A stretch of DNA of 6,641 nucleotides. Source: Bacillota bacterium (GTDB lineage Bacteria > Bacillota > Sulfobacillia > RBS10-35 > JAJYVN01). Position 1 is the first letter of the stretch, and the number at the start of each line of letters is the position of its first letter. A program made the position numbers and the translations under genes. The notes beneath the pieces were generated by a model. The model saw only the letters and a list, made by a program, of their open reading frames with translations. It ran no database searches and was not told where the DNA came from. Location of the stretch: positions 1 through 6,641 of the forward strand of contig JAKAUG010000298.1 in assembly GCA_021827805.1 (NCBI GenBank). Direction: 5' to 3'. Shown here piece by piece: positions 4,832 to 6,641 of this stretch.

Positions 4832-6641
4832 AGCCGCAGCTCCACCACCGTGGCGCCCGCCCCCCCCTCGCCGTTGCCCCCCAGGCGGAAGGCGCGCACC
4901 TGGGGGTGCCCGCGCAGGAACTCGGCGATGGCCTCGCGCAGGGCTCCGGTGCCCTTGCCGTGGATGAGCCGGATCTGGGAGAGCCCAGCCAGGACGGCAT
5001 CGTCCAGCGCCTTGTCCACGCGCGAGAGTGCCTCCCAGCGGTCCAGCCCGCGCAGGTCGTGCTCCAGCGTCCCGCCCACCGCCACGTCGCGCTGCACGAG
5101 CACCGGCCGGCCCGCGGCGGGGGCGGGCGCCGGAGGGCCGGAGGGCTCCAGGTCGGAGACCGGCACGTTCAGGCGCAGGGCCCCACATTGCACGATCGCA
5201 TTGCCGTCGGCCGGCGCCTGGCAGAGGGTCCCCTCGCGCCCGAGGCTGCGGATGCGCACCGGCTGGCCCGCGTGGTAACGCCGGGCCGGCGGCGGCGCCT
5301 CGCCCAGCTCGCGCTGCCGCTGGCGGAGCTCGCCCCTGAGCTGCTCCGCCGCGCCCAGGGCCGTGGCGTCGGCGGCCTCCTCTGCCAGCCGCCGCATCTC
5401 GCGCAGCAGGGTGTCCGCCTGCTGGCGGGCCTGGGCCAGGATCTCGGCGCCCTGCTGCCGGCTCTCGGCCAGGATCGCCGCCCGCTCCGCCTCGAGTTCG
5501 GCCCTGCTCACCTCGAGCTGCGCGCGCAGGGCGGCGGCCGCCGCCGCGTCGGTCTCCAGGCGGTCCCGGGCCTCCCCCATGCGCCGCTGGTCCTGGGCCA
5601 GGTGCGCGATGAGCTGCTCGACCTGGCGCTCCTCCGGCCGCTGCAGCGCTCGGGCCCGCTCGACCACCCCCGGGTCCAGGCCGAGCCGCTCGGCGATGGC
5701 GAAGGCCTGGCTGGGCCCGGGCACCCCGAGGATCAGGCGGTAGGTCGGGGCCAGGGTGTCCGGATCGAAGGCCATCGAGCCGTTGCGCACCCGCGGGGTG
5801 CGGTGGGCGAAGGCCTTCAGCTCGCTGTAGTGGGTGGTGACGATCAGCTTGGCCCCGGCCTGAACCAGGTGCTCGACCACCGCCATGGCCAGGGCCGCGC
5901 CCTCGCCGGGATCGGTGCCAGCGCCCAGTTCGTCGAGCAGCACCAGCGCGCCCGGCACGCTCTCCCGCACCGCGGCCACCACGGCGCGCATGTGGGAGGA
6001 GAAGGTGGACAGGCTCTGGGCCACCCCCTGCTCGTCCCCCGCATCACCCAGGACCCTGGGGAAGACACCCATGCGGGCGGCGCGCACCGGCAGCTGCAGC
6101 CCGGCCTGGTGCATGCAGGCCAGCAGGCCCGCGAGCTTCAGACAGACGGTCTTGCCTCCGGTGTTGGGTCCGGTGAGCACCAGGGCGTCGAACGCAAGCC
6201 CGAGGGGCAGGTCCACCGGCACCGGCCGCGCCAAAAGGGGGTGTCGCGCGCCCTCCAGCTCCAGCGCGGGCTCGGACAGCGACTCGGCACGCTGGCAGTT
6301 CCAGTCCACGGCGAGGCGCGCCCTGGCGTTGATGAGGTCGAGCTCGCCAGCCGCGTCCAGGGCCTGCTGCAGCTCCCCCGCCCGCTCCCCGACCCGGTCC
6401 GAGAGCTCGGAGAGGATGCGGGCCACCCCGTGCTCCACGGCGGACTGCGCGGCCCGCAGCCGGTTCCCGAGGTCCACGACGGCCATGGGCTCCACGAAGA
6501 CGGTGGCCCCTGAAGCGGACTGGTCGTGGATCAGGCCCGGCACCAGCGAGCGTGACTCGCTCTTGACGGGCAGCACGAAGCGGTCCCGGCGCTGCGTGAC
6601 CAGGGGTTCCTGCACCGCGCCCTCCAGGGCGGCGGCGCGCA
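4828..6641 (-). CDS. mutS2: MutS2 ATPase with C-terminal Smr domain (partial, N-terminus off the right edge)
   Basis: The frame is open through the right edge, and about 604 residues are visible, against roughly 780-790 for the family. The visible part starts in the core (VTQRRDRFVLPVKSE, HDQSASGATVFVEP). The ABC-type ATPase follows: Walker A TGPNTGGKT (6148-6174), Walker B LVLLDE (5929-5946) and THYSELK. A charged Ala/Glu/Arg-rich coiled coil lies at about 5655-5298, followed by a KOW-like segment (YHAGQPVRIRSLGREGTL). A C-terminal Smr domain (about 5070-4828) has HDLRG (5047-5061) and HGKGTG (4945-4962). MutS2 lacks the mismatch-recognition domain of MutS. In different species it has been linked to suppression of recombination and to splitting collided ribosomes. 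The usual Smr LDLR motif is HDLR here. An internal GTG at 6615 is not the start, because conserved family sequence continues upstream of it. Its stop overlaps the lipM ATG by 4 nt. Confidence 0.96.
   Translation of the reverse strand, partial: RAAALEGAVQEPLVTQRRDRFVLPVKSESRSLVPGLIHDQSASGATVFVEPMAVVDLGNRLRAAQSAVEHGVARILSELSDRVGERAGELQQALDAAGELDLINARARLAVDWNCQRAESLSEPALELEGARHPLLARPVPVDLPLGLAFDALVLTGPNTGGKTVCLKLAGLLACMHQAGLQLPVRAARMGVFPRVLGDAGDEQGVAQSLSTFSSHMRAVVAAVRESVPGALVLLDELGAGTDPGEGAALAMAVVEHLVQAGAKLIVTTHYSELKAFAHRTPRVRNGSMAFDPDTLAPTYRLILGVPGPSQAFAIAERLGLDPGVVERARALQRPEERQVEQLIAHLAQDQRRMGEARDRLETDAAAAAALRAQLEVSRAELEAERAAILAESRQQGAEILAQARQQADTLLREMRRLAEEAADATALGAAEQLRGELRQRQRELGEAPPPARRYHAGQPVRIRSLGREGTLCQAPADGNAIVQCGALRLNVPVSDLEPSGPPAPAPAAGRPVLVQRDVAVGGTLEHDLRGLDRWEALSRVDKALDDAVLAGLSQIRLIHGKGTGALREAIAEFLRGHPQVRAFRLGGNGEGGAGATVVELRL

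Noticed and set aside
4832..5188. N-terminal extension of lipM into mutS2
   Set aside because: The extension is an out-of-frame reading of the MutS2 Smr region; the ATG at 4831 has a good ribosome binding site and starts where LipM similarity starts.
4097..5278. Plus-strand open frame (393 codons) antisense to lipM and the mutS2 3' end
   Set aside because: It crosses two real gene ends without regard to boundaries and shows no domain.
4906..6513. Long plus-strand open frame (535 codons) antisense to mutS2
   Set aside because: mutS2 carries Walker A, Walker B and Smr motifs in the opposite frame; the antisense product is low-complexity Gly/His/Gln/Arg-rich.

Overview
The window reads as an ordinary chromosomal stretch from a very GC-rich bacterium. 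The gene content points to a high-GC Bacillota lineage of the Thermaerobacter, Symbiobacterium or Limnochordia type. The evidence is a LipM-type octanoyltransferase, a MutS2 with a C-terminal Smr domain, and the order aroQ, M24B aminopeptidase, efp, which is common in Bacillota. The lineage is an inference from gene types and order; no database search was possible. I see no rRNA, tRNA, CRISPR array, insertion sequence, phage gene or integrase.

Layout from left to right: (1) 1-397, minus strand, a short NfeD-family membrane protein whose C-terminal end runs off the left edge. (2) 398-572, a divergent intergenic region that should hold promoters for both neighbours. (3) 573-1838, plus strand, a protein with three tandem peptidoglycan-binding repeats and a C-terminal region I do not recognise. 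(4) 1839-1945, a convergent intergenic region full of GC-rich inverted repeats, probably a bidirectional transcription end. (5) 1946-6641, minus strand, a five-gene run transcribed as mutS2 (N-terminus beyond the right edge), lipM, aroQ, an M24B Xaa-Pro aminopeptidase gene, and efp.

The minus-strand run is tightly packed. mutS2/lipM and aroQ/aminopeptidase both overlap by four bases (ATGA). lipM/aroQ overlap by 65 bases. Only efp has a leader, 42 nt long, with a perfect 8-bp hairpin just upstream of its ribosome binding site. The enzymes span lipoate assembly (LipM), the shikimate pathway (AroQ), peptide turnover (aminopeptidase) and translation quality (EF-P for polyproline stalls; MutS2 as a collided-ribosome and recombination factor). 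They look co-transcribed rather than part of one pathway.

No clearly new system is visible. The points most worth a second look are: AroQ lacks the usual catalytic histidine; the lipM 3' end appears replaced by an out-of-frame reading of aroQ; the three-repeat peptidoglycan-binding protein has no signal peptide and ends in an unrecognised module; and the efp leader carries a hairpin.
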